NCBI GenBank assembly: GCA_045631205.1
Contig: JAZQUI010000015.1
Location: 1-44,788, forward strand
Direction: 5' to 3'
Source of the DNA: HGM04593 sp045631205
Lineage (GTDB): Bacteria; Bacteroidota; Bacteroidia; Bacteroidales; Bacteroidaceae
DNA: 44,788 bases
The notes under the pieces: generated by a model
The model's input: the letters and a program-made list of their open reading frames with translations, nothing else
What the model was told of the DNA's origin: nothing
The model's database searches: none
Position numbers and translations under genes: made by a program
Shown: piece after piece, positions 16,731 through 26,000 of the stretch
Layout of the letters: each line of letters begins with the position of its first letter
Position numbering within the stretch: the stretch's first letter is position 1

Positions 16731-16919
16731 TTACTTAATTTCTTTGTGAACGGTTACTTTCTTCAAATAGGGGTTGTATTTTTTCAACTCCAAACGCTCA
16801 GTTGTGTTTTTACGGTTTTTCGTTGTGATATAACGAGACATACCGGGAACACCACTTGTTTTCTGCTCTGTGCACTCAAGAATTACTTGAACGCGGTTAC
16901 CTTTAACCTTCTTTGCCAT
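16731..16919 (-). CDS. rpmG: 50S ribosomal protein L33
   Basis: A 62-residue basic protein. MAKKVKGNRVQVILECTE, SRYITTKNRKNTTERLELKK and YNPYLKKVTVHKEIK are typical of bacterial L33. It lacks the full CxxC zinc pairs (one Cys, in ECTE), so it is the zinc-free form. Its place between rpmB and DUF4295 is the standard Bacteroidetes order. Confidence 0.97.
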   Translation of the reverse strand: MAKKVKGNRVQVILECTEQKTSGVPGMSRYITTKNRKNTTERLELKKYNPYLKKVTVHKEIK

Positions 16920-16938
16920 AACTTCTTTCCTCCTTTAA

Positions 16939-17199
16939 TTAGTCGAGTACTTTAATTTCCTCCCAAGCGATGTGTCCCTTCTTAACAGCATCTTTAAGAG
17001 CTGCATCGAGACCTACTCGGTTAATAGTTTTCAACCCCGCTGCACTCACGCGCAACTGAATCCAACAATCTTCTTCCACGTAGAAGAACTTCTTAGTAAA
17101 CAAGTTCACATTGAAAAGACGCTTTGTTCTTCTCTTAGAGTGTGATACGTTGTTACCCACCATAGCTTTCTTACCGGTGATTTGACAAATTTTTGACAT
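16939..17199 (-). CDS. rpmB: 50S ribosomal protein L28
   Basis: An 86-residue L28. MSKICQITGKKAMVGNNVSH, KRRTKRLFNVNLFTKKF and QLRVSAAGLKTINRVGLD are characteristic. It is the first gene of the rpmB-rpmG-DUF4295 operon and is preceded by a well-formed promoter at 17250-17281. Confidence 0.98.
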   Translation of the reverse strand: MSKICQITGKKAMVGNNVSHSKRRTKRLFNVNLFTKKFFYVEEDCWIQLRVSAAGLKTINRVGLDAALKDAVKKGHIAWEEIKVLD

Positions 17200-17249
17200 C
17201 TCTATATATTTTTTTGTTTAATCTTTTGATACTTACTCAAAACAGAGTG

Positions 17250-17281
17250 CAAAGATATGGATTTTTAAATAATCGTGCAAA
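17250..17281 (-). promoter_or_regulatory. Promoter of the rpmB operon
   Basis: Read on the minus strand, TTTG (17278-17281), 20 bases, then TATCTTTG (17250-17257). This is an exact match to the Bacteroidetes consensus, about 50 bases before the rpmB ATG. Confidence 0.75.
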
Positions 17282-17318
17282 CAAAAAGCGAATTATTTTC
17301 TTTTTTATAATAAAAAGA

Positions 17319-17813
17319 TTATTCTTTGTTCAGCATCTTTAACAACAGAGACAATGCGTGTGCTGTTGTGTTTTCAATGTTTCGGGCTCTTCCTTCATCG
17401 TTGAGTTGCAACAGGTGTGTTTCTGTTGTATCGTTTACCGATATTGCCATCCATACAGTACCGACAGGCTTTTCGGGTGAGCCGCCTCCCGGGCCTGCAA
17501 TTCCCGATGTGGCAATAGCGCAACAGCTACCGGTTATCTTTTTTACTCCGCAAACCATTTCGCGCACAGTCTCTTCGCTCACTGCGCCATACTTGTCGAG
17601 GGTGGGTTTGTTTACACCCAAAATAGCGGCCTTTATCTCGTTGCAATAAGCTACGACCGAGCCTTTGTAAACTGAAGAACAGCCAGCGATTGATGTTATG
17701 GTTGCGGCAATAGCCCCTCCTGTGCAGCTTTCTGCGGTGGCAAGGGTAAAATCCTTTTCTTTCAGTTTGTATATGATCTCCTTTGCAATCTTTATTGCGG
17801 TCTTGTCCTCCAT
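17319..17813 (-). CDS. pncC: CinA C-terminal-type nicotinamide-nucleotide amidohydrolase
   Basis: A 164-residue protein equal to the C-terminal domain of CinA, without the N-terminal MoCF-like domain. This form deamidates NMN to nicotinate mononucleotide in NAD salvage. The catalytic Ser lies in ATAESCTGGAIA (S29). YKGSVVAYCNEIKAAILGV, GAVSEETVREM and ATSGIAGPGGGSPEKPVGTVW are family signatures. I start at the ATG at 17813, 2 bases after the tsaD stop; an in-frame upstream extension lies entirely inside tsaD. The tight spacing indicates a tsaD-pncC transcript. No clear terminator is seen after it. Confidence 0.93.
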   Translation of the reverse strand: MEDKTAIKIAKEIIYKLKEKDFTLATAESCTGGAIAATITSIAGCSSVYKGSVVAYCNEIKAAILGVNKPTLDKYGAVSEETVREMVCGVKKITGSCCAIATSGIAGPGGGSPEKPVGTVWMAISVNDTTETHLLQLNDEGRARNIENTTAHALSLLLKMLNKE

Positions 17814-17815
17814 TA

Positions 17816-18838
17816 TTATATTGTGGTGCGTGAAAAGGCGGGTGCATCCATTGGGCAGAATTCCTTTTCGAGGAATTTGTAATAGCCGGCAACGCCTATC
17901 ATTGCAGCATTGTCGGTTGTGAACCCGAATTTTGGTATGAATATTTCCCATCCATAACGCTTTGCATAGTTCTTGTATGCTTCGCGCAGTGCTGTGTTGG
18001 CCGAAACTCCACCCGACAGGGCAATGCGTTTTATGCCAAGTGCCTTTGATGCTTTGTAGAGCTTGTCCATGAGAATATCAACCACGGTGGCCTCAAATGA
18101 TGCAGCAAGGTCTTCCTTGTGGGTTTCTACATAATACTCATCCTCGGCTACAAGTTTGCGCAAAGTGTAAAGGAATGAGGTCTTTAATCCGCTGAAACTG
18201 TAATCAAACCCTGCTATGTGTGGTTTGCTGAAGTTGTAGGCCTTGGGATTGCCATTGCGTGCGAGGCGGTCGATAATGGGGCCGCCGGGGTATCCAAGTC
18301 CCATAACTTTTGCGCATTTATCCATGGCTTCTCCTGCAGCATCGTCTATTGTCTGCCCCACAATCTCCATATCTTTGTAGCTGTTTACCTTTACTATTTG
18401 TGAGTTGCCACCGCTTACCATAAGGCACAGGAATGGGAACTCGGGGCTTTGGTACTCAACTCCATCTTCTTTTATAAAATGGGCGAGGATGTGTCCTTGC
18501 AAGTGGTTTACCTCAATCATCGGTATTCCCAATGATGCGGCAAATCCTTTTGCAAAGGATACTCCCACCAGTAGAGAACCCATGAGGCCGGGACCGCGTG
18601 TAAAGGCTATGGCATTGAGCTTGTCTTTTGTAATGCCGGCTTTTTTCAACGCGGCATCGACCACCGGAACTATATTCTGCTCGTGTGCGCGTGACGCAAG
18701 TTCAGGTACAACGCCGCCATATTGTTCGTGCACAGCTTGTCCTGCGGTAATGTTCGAGAGAACAGTATCGCCACGCATAACGGCTGCCGATGTGTCGTCA
18801 CACGACGATTCTATTGCCAAAATGTAAATTTCTTCCAT
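17816..18838 (-). CDS. tsaD: tRNA N6-threonylcarbamoyladenosine transferase TsaD
   Basis: A 340-residue ASKHA-fold protein that transfers the threonylcarbamoyl group to A37 of ANN-decoding tRNAs. ILAIESSCDDTSAAV is the phosphate-binding motif. The metal ligands lie in NHLQGHILAHF (H112, H116). MVSGGNSQIVKV, KTSFLYTLRKL and ALSGGVSANTALR are further landmarks, and FGFTTDNAAMIG near the end is the last nucleotide-binding motif. The ATG at 18838 gives the family N-terminus MEEIYILAIESS; a TTG three codons upstream is less likely. A TATCTTCG -7 candidate lies at 18877-18884. Confidence 0.97.
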   Translation of the reverse strand: MEEIYILAIESSCDDTSAAVMRGDTVLSNITAGQAVHEQYGGVVPELASRAHEQNIVPVVDAALKKAGITKDKLNAIAFTRGPGLMGSLLVGVSFAKGFAASLGIPMIEVNHLQGHILAHFIKEDGVEYQSPEFPFLCLMVSGGNSQIVKVNSYKDMEIVGQTIDDAAGEAMDKCAKVMGLGYPGGPIIDRLARNGNPKAYNFSKPHIAGFDYSFSGLKTSFLYTLRKLVAEDEYYVETHKEDLAASFEATVVDILMDKLYKASKALGIKRIALSGGVSANTALREAYKNYAKRYGWEIFIPKFGFTTDNAAMIGVAGYYKFLEKEFCPMDAPAFSRTTI

Positions 18839-18876
18839 ATAAAACAATAAACCTTTTCGCTTGTAAAATTACTATG

Positions 18877-18884
18877 CGAAGATA
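18877..18884 (-). promoter_or_regulatory. Candidate -7 element for tsaD-pncC (TATCTTCG variant)
   Basis: Minus-strand TATCTTCG, 39-46 bases before the tsaD ATG. A matching -33 box is not evident. Confidence 0.35.
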
Positions 18885-18944
18885 CGAAATTATTTCTTTT
18901 TTCGCTAACTTTACCGAACATAACTTTAAAAACCTTGCTCTGAT

Positions 18945-19925
18945 ATGCATATTAAGATATATACAAAGAGCGATGAGATTCCCTCTCTTCTGCCCGGAAA
19001 CATCCAGCACTCACTGTTGATGTTCAGTGCTCTTGAAAAGAGTCCTCGTTCTTGTCCATATATGCTTGTGGCTTATGAGAACGGTAAGGAGTTAGCGCAT
19101 CTTATTATTATAAGAAGGAGAGGCTTGTTTGGGATGCCCGGAGCGTGTTCCCGGTACATAATATATGGTGAAGGGGTTTATTGTGACGGGTGTACCTGCA
19201 AAGAGACGGTATATTCTGAATTTTTAAGAATACTTTTTGAAAAGATAGACCTTGGGCACAGTTATGTTGAGGTTAAGACTATCGAGGATCCCAGGTTTGC
19301 CTATGCAGCGTTAAGCGGTCGTGAGTTTGTACCCGTGCGCGACCATCGTATATACATTTCATTGCACAGTAAACCGCCCGAAGAACGTCTTTCAAAGAGG
19401 TATCGCACCCACATACGCAAAGCGGTAGAGCGGGGCGTATCTTATCGTGTGGCGGAAACTCCCGAGGATGTGCGTGTGGCTCTTTCTTTGTTGAAAGGGT
19501 ATTACAAGAGTAAAGTAAGGCGTCCATCGCCGAAAGTGGATATTGTGTATCAATTGCTTGTGGATGAAGCGGGTTGTTTGCGCAGTGAGGCGCGTCTGTT
19601 TCTTGTGGAGAGTGGTGGTAAAATGATTGGCTGTTCTGTTTGTACATATGACAAAGAGAGGGCTTACCTTGCTTATTCCTGTGGGTTGCGCAAAAGTTAT
19701 CCACGTTCTTACCCAGGCATATTGGCTGTGTGGGCTGCCATTGAGGATGCTTATTGTCGTGGGTATTCGCATATAGAATTCTTAGAGTCGCGTACGCTTG
19801 TCGGCATTCGTTCCGGATATAAGAATTTCCTTCTTAATTTCGGTGGAAAGCAGGTGAGTACGTTGCGCTGGTATCGGTTCGGTTGGGGAGTTTTTAATAA
19901 AATTTTACGTGCGATATACGTTTAG
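18945..19925 (+). CDS. FemAB-like / GNAT-fold acyltransferase-like protein
   Basis: A 326-residue cytoplasmic protein with a GNAT-type C-terminal half similar to FemAB-like proteins in Bacteroidetes. SKRYRTHIRKAVERGVSYR and the ELLKGYY-like helix resemble the RNIRKA-type segment of FemAB-like acyltransferases. ARLFLVESGGKMIGCSVCTYDKERAYLAYSCGLRKSYP resembles the beta4-beta5 core, and AVWAAIEDAYCRGYSHIEFLES the following helix-strand. FemAB proteins add amino acids to peptidoglycan, while relatives modify exopolysaccharides or lipids; the substrate here is unknown. It lies 47 bases before the TonB-dependent receptor on the same strand, so co-transcription is possible without an obvious functional link. 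Confidence 0.65.
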   Translation: MHIKIYTKSDEIPSLLPGNIQHSLLMFSALEKSPRSCPYMLVAYENGKELAHLIIIRRRGLFGMPGACSRYIIYGEGVYCDGCTCKETVYSEFLRILFEKIDLGHSYVEVKTIEDPRFAYAALSGREFVPVRDHRIYISLHSKPPEERLSKRYRTHIRKAVERGVSYRVAETPEDVRVALSLLKGYYKSKVRRPSPKVDIVYQLLVDEAGCLRSEARLFLVESGGKMIGCSVCTYDKERAYLAYSCGLRKSYPRSYPGILAVWAAIEDAYCRGYSHIEFLESRTLVGIRSGYKNFLLNFGGKQVSTLRWYRFGWGVFNKILRAIYV

Positions 19926-19972
19926 GTGAAATTTTGCGTTAAAATAGAGATAAATATAATTATTGAAAAACG

Positions 19973-22366
19973 ATGCTTAATATAAAAAGAGATATTACGT
20001 TTCTTTTTCTTCTGCTTTTTACCTTGTCGTCAATGGCGCAGAGCGTGACATTCAAGGGTAGAGTAGTGAATGAAAAAGGCTCTCCTGTGGAGATTGCCAC
20101 AGTGAGTGTATTGGGTACTGCAACTGGTACGGTAACCGACTTGAAGGGTAATTACAAATTTACCTGTGAGAGTCGTGACACTATGGTTGTGGTGTTTTCA
20201 ATGATTGGCCATCAGGTGCGCAAACGCACATTCTATAACCCCGTAGATACAATAACTCTCAATATAACTCTCCCCACTACCGGCTATTCGCTCGAGGGGG
20301 TGGAAATTACTGACGAGGAGAAGCAGATGGGTGGCACGCAAAAGATAACTGTTCCCAAGAATATGCGTCTGCACGCAAGTGCAAGCGGTAATGCGGTTGA
20401 AGATATTATATCCACTCAGGCCGGTGTGAGTTCGCACAACGAGCTTTCGTCGCAGTACAATGTGCGTGGAGGAAACTTTGACGAGAATAGTGTATATGTG
20501 AATGGAATAGAGGTCTATCGTCCCTTGTTGATACGTGCCGGGCAGCAGGAGGGTTTGAGTTTTCTGAACCCCGATATGGTGGAAACCATCGCATTTTCAA
20601 CCGGTGGCTTTGAAGCAAAATATGGCGACAAGATGTCGTCGGTACTCGATATAACTTATCGTAAACCCCGTCAGTTCGAGAGTATAATTTCGGCAGGGCT
20701 TTTGAATAGCAGTGCCTATATTGGTGTGGGTAATGACAAATTCAGCTTCGCAAATTCGGTACGTTACAAGAGTAGCAAGAATCTTCTTAAATCTCTCGAC
20801 ACGGAGGGTGAATACGAACCGATGTTCATTGATTATCAAGCCTATTTTGATTGGCGCATAAATAAGAAATGGAGTTTGAGTTTGCTTACAAACATCTCGA
20901 GCAACGAATATAAATTCACCCCGGAGGACCGTAACACATCCTTTGGTACATTGCAGGATGTAAAAGAGTTTAAGGTCTATTTCGATGGTTGGGAGAGTGA
21001 CCTTTTTACAACAATGTTTGGTGCTGCTTCCCTTAACTTCACTCCCGACGAGTATAATACTTTTACCTTGCAGGCATCTGCGTTTAGAACAGAGGAAGAA
21101 GAAACCTATGATATAAGCAGTGAATACTGGATTGGCGATATTTACACCGAGGAAAATTATGGTGTGGGGCGTTATCAGGAGCACGCACGTAATTATCTTG
21201 AAGCCGATGTGCAGACTTTGGCTCTGCGTGGTTCGCATTTTATGAAAGCACACGACTTGCGTTGGGGTGTGGAGTGGAAAAAGGAGTCGTTCAGCGATAA
21301 TCAACGTGAGTGGCAGGTGCGCGACTCTGCCGGTTATAATATACCTTACGGCGGCTCTTCAATGCGCCCTATCTATAGTCTGAACTCACGAAACAGCGAG
21401 AGCAGCAATCGCTATTCTGCTTATGTTCAGGATACATATAAATTTAAAAGTCCCATTGGTCTCTTCTCGCTTAATGCCGGTTTGCGTTTCTCGTATTGGA
21501 GTTGGAACAAAGAGACGCTTGTCTCTCCCCGTTTATCACTCGGTCTTATCCCCGAATTCAACAAGAACCTCACACTGCGTATAGCTGGAGGTTTGTATTA
21601 TCAGTCGCCATTCTACAAGGAGATGCGTGACACGGTGAGCATTAATGGAATTACCGAGGTCGTACTAAATAAGGATATAAAGTCGCAACGCTCTTTGCAG
21701 GTGGTACTTGGTTGCGATTACTATTTTACAATGCTCGACCGTCCGTTTAAATTTACTGCCGAAGCATACTACAAGAAACTTGATAATCTAATTCCTTATA
21801 ATGTCGATAACGTGCGCATTGTCTATTATGGTGAAAACTGTGCAAAAGGACATGCTATGGGTGTCGATTTCAAACTCTTTGGTGAGTTTGTAAAGGGTGC
21901 CGACTCGTGGGTGACCTTCTCGGTTATGGATACAAAGGAGAGTATAAATGGTGGTAAAAAGATACCTCGTCCCACCAACCAGAAATTTAATTTCTCGTTA
22001 CATTTTACCGATTATTTCCCCGGTACCGACAAGTGGAGAATGACTTTGCGTGGTGTCTATGCCGATGGTCTTCCTTTTGGTCCTCCCCACAAAGGCCGCG
22101 AGGGACAGGTGTTTACTGCTCCTGCCTATAAGCGTGTTGATGTTGGCATGTCTTACCGTCTTCTCAATAATGAGGAGAGTGTGTATCGTACAGGTGTACG
22201 TCGTTACATAAAGAACATTTGGCTAGGTGTAGATGTGTTCAACCTGTTTGATATGAACAATGTGAATTCGTATTATTGGATAAGTGATGTGAATAATCAC
22301 CAATACGCTGTACCAAACTATCTTACAGGTCGCTTGATAAACGGCAAGGTGGTTGTGGAACTATAA
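19973..22366 (+). CDS. TonB-dependent outer-membrane receptor with carboxypeptidase-regulatory-like domain
   Basis: A 797-residue outer-membrane receptor. A signal peptide ends near LSSMAQS (about 22). SVTFKGRVVNEKGSPVEIATVSVLGT starts the CarboxypepD_reg-like domain (about 24-110), typical of Bacteroidetes receptors. The plug (about 125-235) contains QYNVRGGNFDENSVYVNGIEVYRP (in part) and GGFEAKYGDKMSSVLDITYR. The rest alternates polar/aromatic strands and fits a 22-strand barrel, ending GRLINGKVVVEL. It should import a substrate powered by TonB/ExbBD. No SusD-like partner follows, so it is not a SusC/D pair and no substrate can be inferred. Its length is shorter than SusC proteins (about 1000). 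A terminator follows at 22393. Confidence 0.9.
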   Translation: MLNIKRDITFLFLLLFTLSSMAQSVTFKGRVVNEKGSPVEIATVSVLGTATGTVTDLKGNYKFTCESRDTMVVVFSMIGHQVRKRTFYNPVDTITLNITLPTTGYSLEGVEITDEEKQMGGTQKITVPKNMRLHASASGNAVEDIISTQAGVSSHNELSSQYNVRGGNFDENSVYVNGIEVYRPLLIRAGQQEGLSFLNPDMVETIAFSTGGFEAKYGDKMSSVLDITYRKPRQFESIISAGLLNSSAYIGVGNDKFSFANSVRYKSSKNLLKSLDTEGEYEPMFIDYQAYFDWRINKKWSLSLLTNISSNEYKFTPEDRNTSFGTLQDVKEFKVYFDGWESDLFTTMFGAASLNFTPDEYNTFTLQASAFRTEEEETYDISSEYWIGDIYTEENYGVGRYQEHARNYLEADVQTLALRGSHFMKAHDLRWGVEWKKESFSDNQREWQVRDSAGYNIPYGGSSMRPIYSLNSRNSESSNRYSAYVQDTYKFKSPIGLFSLNAGLRFSYWSWNKETLVSPRLSLGLIPEFNKNLTLRIAGGLYYQSPFYKEMRDTVSINGITEVVLNKDIKSQRSLQVVLGCDYYFTMLDRPFKFTAEAYYKKLDNLIPYNVDNVRIVYYGENCAKGHAMGVDFKLFGEFVKGADSWVTFSVMDTKESINGGKKIPRPTNQKFNFSLHFTDYFPGTDKWRMTLRGVYADGLPFGPPHKGREGQVFTAPAYKRVDVGMSYRLLNNEESVYRTGVRRYIKNIWLGVDVFNLFDMNNVNSYYWISDVNNHQYAVPNYLTGRLINGKVVVEL

Positions 22367-22392
22367 TGCGATATTTGGTAAACGGGTAATTT

Positions 22393-22418
22393 AAAAGCGG
22401 GCATTGCCCGCTTTTTGT
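22393..22418 (+). terminator. Terminator of the TonB-receptor gene
   Basis: Perfect 10-bp arms AAAAGCGGGC / GCCCGCTTTT around ATT, with a T-rich end. Confidence 0.88.
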
Positions 22419-22480
22419 TGTTAAAAAGGTTTTGATTAGCATGTAAAAACACTCTCCGAACCATCAGAGATAGTTCCTGT

Positions 22481-22820
22481 TTATCTGTGTTTGGGCTTTG
22501 GAAGAGTCTTGTATATGTTCTCGGGAAGAATCTCTTTTAGTTTCAATGGTACATATACTAATGAGTACCCTCCGGGGGCCTCTTCGTAGAAGAAACCGAT
22601 GCTCTCTTTGTCGGGGAGAATACACATCGATGAATAGGCCGACTCTCTGTCCGATACAGCTATTTTCTCCTATCCGCTTGCGAGTTTTGCGGGTGTGTAT
22701 TCGGTGGGGTCATTGCTCAGTACCTTATAAAAAAGAGCGACATTGCTACGGCTGTTGCCTGTTGGTGCCGACTGGAAAAGTATATTGCCTATGAGCAAGG
22801 GCTCTCGTGTTTGCTTGAAC
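22481..22820 (-). pseudogene. Remnant of a GH33 sialidase (C-terminal part, in-frame TAG)
   Basis: The minus strand from about 22820 encodes REPLLIGNILFQSAPTGNSR and continues through FYKVLSND to KLASG. It then has TAG at 22670-22672 where the large neighbour has Trp846. The same frame resumes EKIAVSDRESAYSSMCILPD, then IGFFYEEAPGGYSLVYVPLK, and ends at a TAA (22481) after KTLPKPKHR. Over about 100 residues it is roughly three quarters identical by eye to residues 800-905 of the 2928-residue protein. It keeps the third catalytic Arg and the catalytic Tyr of GH33. The N-terminal two thirds of a sialidase are missing upstream. The terminal stop right after the GH33 domain suggests the ancestor was a free-standing sialidase. 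Confidence 0.85.
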
Positions 22821-23004
22821 GCATCTTCGACGAAGAGGTGGTGAAAGAGTAGGGAGTGTGTAATCCTTTTTATAATATAAAAACAAGAGCGCTGTTCCAT
22901 AATTAACAAACTACTTCGTTGTTATCAATATAAAGGCTCAGTCAAGTACCGGTGTACACTCCTTTCGTCTTAAATCTAAACGCCTTGTATCTTACAGTTC
23001 TTAC

Positions 23005-23052
23005 AAACTTAAAGGAGCTGTGTCAAAATTTTGACACAGCTCCTTTAAGTTT
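23005..23052. terminator. Perfect 48-bp palindromic terminator of the giant gene
   Basis: The arms 23005-23028 and 23029-23052 are exact reverse complements with no spacer and a core of GGAGCTGTGTCAAAA. It lies 18 bases past the minus-strand stop codon, with a T-rich far arm in that direction. The 184 bases between it and the pseudogene (22821-23004) contain no recognisable gene. Confidence 0.85.
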
Positions 23053-23070
23053 AGTTTACAGCTTTATGGT

Positions 23071-26000
23071 TTATTTTACATAAACTTTCTTGCCGTTTAC
23101 GATGTAGAAGCCGGGAGCTGTTATTGTGTTGAGCTTGCGGCCCTGCAAGTCGTAGATTGTAGCCTCTTCGGCAGTCTCGGTTGTAGTGATATCCTCGATA
23201 CCGGTTGTATCGCTCCAGTCGAAGCTGAAGCTGTAACCGATAGCCTGTGCAGCGCCCTCTTCAACCATATAAGCCTTGTGGCCTGCGTTGTAGAAGGTGT
23301 TTGTCTCGTTACCGTTTACGGGGTTGTACATACCGGGTACGTTGTTGCTGTTAAGGCCGAGCATATAGTATGCTTTACCAGGTTCTTTGGTTATAAGGGT
23401 CTTTGCAATTGTACCAGTCAGCAAGTTGTTGGCAATCTCGCTGCTTTCGCTGTCGTAAGCGATGTCGAGGTTGTATGTACCTGCATTACCTTTGAGAATT
23501 ACACCCTCGTTTGCGGGGATTATGCCATCCTCAATTTCAACCATTGTGATATAGTTTTCGTCGGCTTTTTCACCAATGGTGTAGTAAGCCTCAATACCCT
23601 CGAACGATACTTCTACGGGTGCGTAGAACGATGCATAACCGGCTGATGTGATTGTCACGGGGAGTGAAACAACCTCTTCAACAGCCCAGCTGTGCGCTTC
23701 ACCGCAAGTATTGTTCTGGCAACGGTTTACATAAGCGTTGTCGCTGTTGTGCAACCAGCGGCCACCACAGTTGATACTGAATGTACCTTGAGTAGAGCCC
23801 TCGGAGAAGGTTACTACAGAAATATCGCTCTCTGCAGTGCCTACAGCCTCGAATGTCCAATCGGAACTGTTAAGGCCGATGTAGAGACCATTGCTGTAAG
23901 AGAGCAAGTGACTGCCATCGTAGTAGTAGATTGCGTTTGCATCTTTTGTGCTGTTCAATGCAATTCTGCCGCCCGATGTGGTAGAGCCTGTGATGTAGTA
24001 TCCATTATTGCTGATTCTGTAGTAATGGCCAGTCTGCAGAGCAATGAACTCCATAGCCTCGTTTGCTGCGCGCAATGCGGTGTAGGCGTTCTTGTAGTCG
24101 TTCTCGGTGGCATCAACGTTTTCGAGTGTTGTTACAGCCTCGGCACGAGCAGTGTTGTATGCTGCACCGTTGAGGTAGTAACCGGGTTCTGTTCCGTCGG
24201 CAACGCTCTCTTTGGTACATACAAGTGACTTGTATGCATTGAGGGTGTTGTACCATACACCACCCTCGAAGTCGATGCGTGTGAAGGTAAAGAGTGAACC
24301 TGTATCGGTAGTGTTATCGTTGCTCCAGAATCCCATCTTGTTGTGGGTACCACCATTATTGCTGAAGTAGTTGCTGTTGTCGCCGGCTTTAATGTTGTAT
24401 GTGCCGTTTTCCTGGTTTACAACCAAAATCTGCCACTCTTCGTGTGTGGTGCTGCCTTTAACGGCTGCCCAAACAGTTCCGGGGTTGTTGGCTGTGCTGT
24501 TTGCACCGAGAACATCGCCACCACCTACATAGGGGTGAATGAATACTTTATCATCGGCAGAACCTTTGGTGAAGTACCAGCCCTGACGAAGGTTGTTTTC
24601 GTTGTAATCGGCAACTGCAACTTTCTGTGTGCTTGCAAGGTCGTACTCGAGAACCTTGGTGTCGCCACGCTTGATACCTATTTTATATACTATAGGGTTG
24701 TTGGCATCCAAAGTGAGCAGCACGGGCAAGTTGCCACTTGCTATAGCAGCTACAAGCTCGTCGTACGCTGCCTGTAGAGCGGCGAGAGATGCTTTGTACT
24801 CGTTTACAGTCTGTGTTGCGTCGAGTGCAATAGTTGCGTTTGCAACCTCTGTTTTTGCTTTCTCTGCAGCTGCAGGTACAAGTGCGCCATCGTAATTAAC
24901 TACAGGCTCGGCAGTACGGGGTATAAGGTCAAATTCTGCCATATGCCAGTACAATAGGTTGTTCGCTTTTTTGCCTGAGTTTGTAGCGGTTACTGTGAAA
25001 CGCAAATATGAGTATGCTTTTTCACTTTCGATAACGCCAGACTCATAGAATTTTGTTTCGCTGCTATTACCAACAGGCAGGTTTGTTACGGTTGCTATGG
25101 TGTAATAGTTTGAACCATCCTCACTTCCCGAGATTTCGATTGTTTTGGGGAAGTCGGTCTCTGCCTTACGTGTTGCATATTTGAACTTGAACGAAGATGT
25201 TGCGTTTGCGCCCATGTTGATGTCTATGCGGTGAGGCTCTGTGATGGTTGTGTTGCTGCCGTTCCAGTTTGTGTGGAGATAGCTCTCGTTGTTACCGTCT
25301 ACAAGGGCTGCAATACCGCCACCATCGGGGCTGCTGGGGTTGTGCTCGTTGTGGTCGGCATTGGTAGAGATGTAGAAGTCACCGCTTTCATTTGTTGTCT
25401 GCAAGGCAACCACGGTTGCATAGTAGTCGTAGCAATCGTTCAAGAGTTCTTCTGTCTCCTCGATGAGAGCCTCAAGAGCGCTCTTGTTGTTCTGTATTGC
25501 ATTAGAAAGGTCGATAACAATCTTGTCACCTGCGTTAGATGCAATCTGGTAGCAGGGGAGTCCGCCGTAAACGATTTCCCCACCCAATGTAACTGCTGCG
25601 CCATTAACAGTAACGCTTGCAGCAGAGAGGCCTGTGCATTTAACGTAGCAGGGCTGTCCCTGGTTGTTGGTGATAGTTACTTTCTGTGCCTGGTTGCCTT
25701 CCCATATGATGTCTACGGTGAAGTCGCCAATAGCTTTGAGACCTTTGATGCTACCTTTGCTCCACTCTGTGGGGAGGGCGGGAAGAATGTCAATTACCTC
25801 GGTGTGGCTCTGCAACAACATCTCGTTGATACCTGATGTTGCACCAAAGTTACCATCAATCTGGAAGGGTGCGTGTGAGTCGTAGAGGTTGTAATAGATA
25901 CCACCCTTGCTTTGGTCGGTTTGGAAAGATGTTGAGTGTTTCAACGCCTTGCGGAGAATTGCGTGTGAGCGGTCGCCCATCAATGCGCGTGCCCAGAGGT

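Noticed and set aside
19973..22366. SusC-type receptor of a polysaccharide utilisation locus
   Set aside because: At 797 residues it is short for SusC, and no SusD-like lipoprotein follows. It is a general TonB-dependent receptor.
22498..22794. Plus-strand open frame in the pseudogene region
   Set aside because: The protein reads as low-quality Cys/Arg-rich sequence. The minus strand of the same DNA matches sialidase in a single frame.
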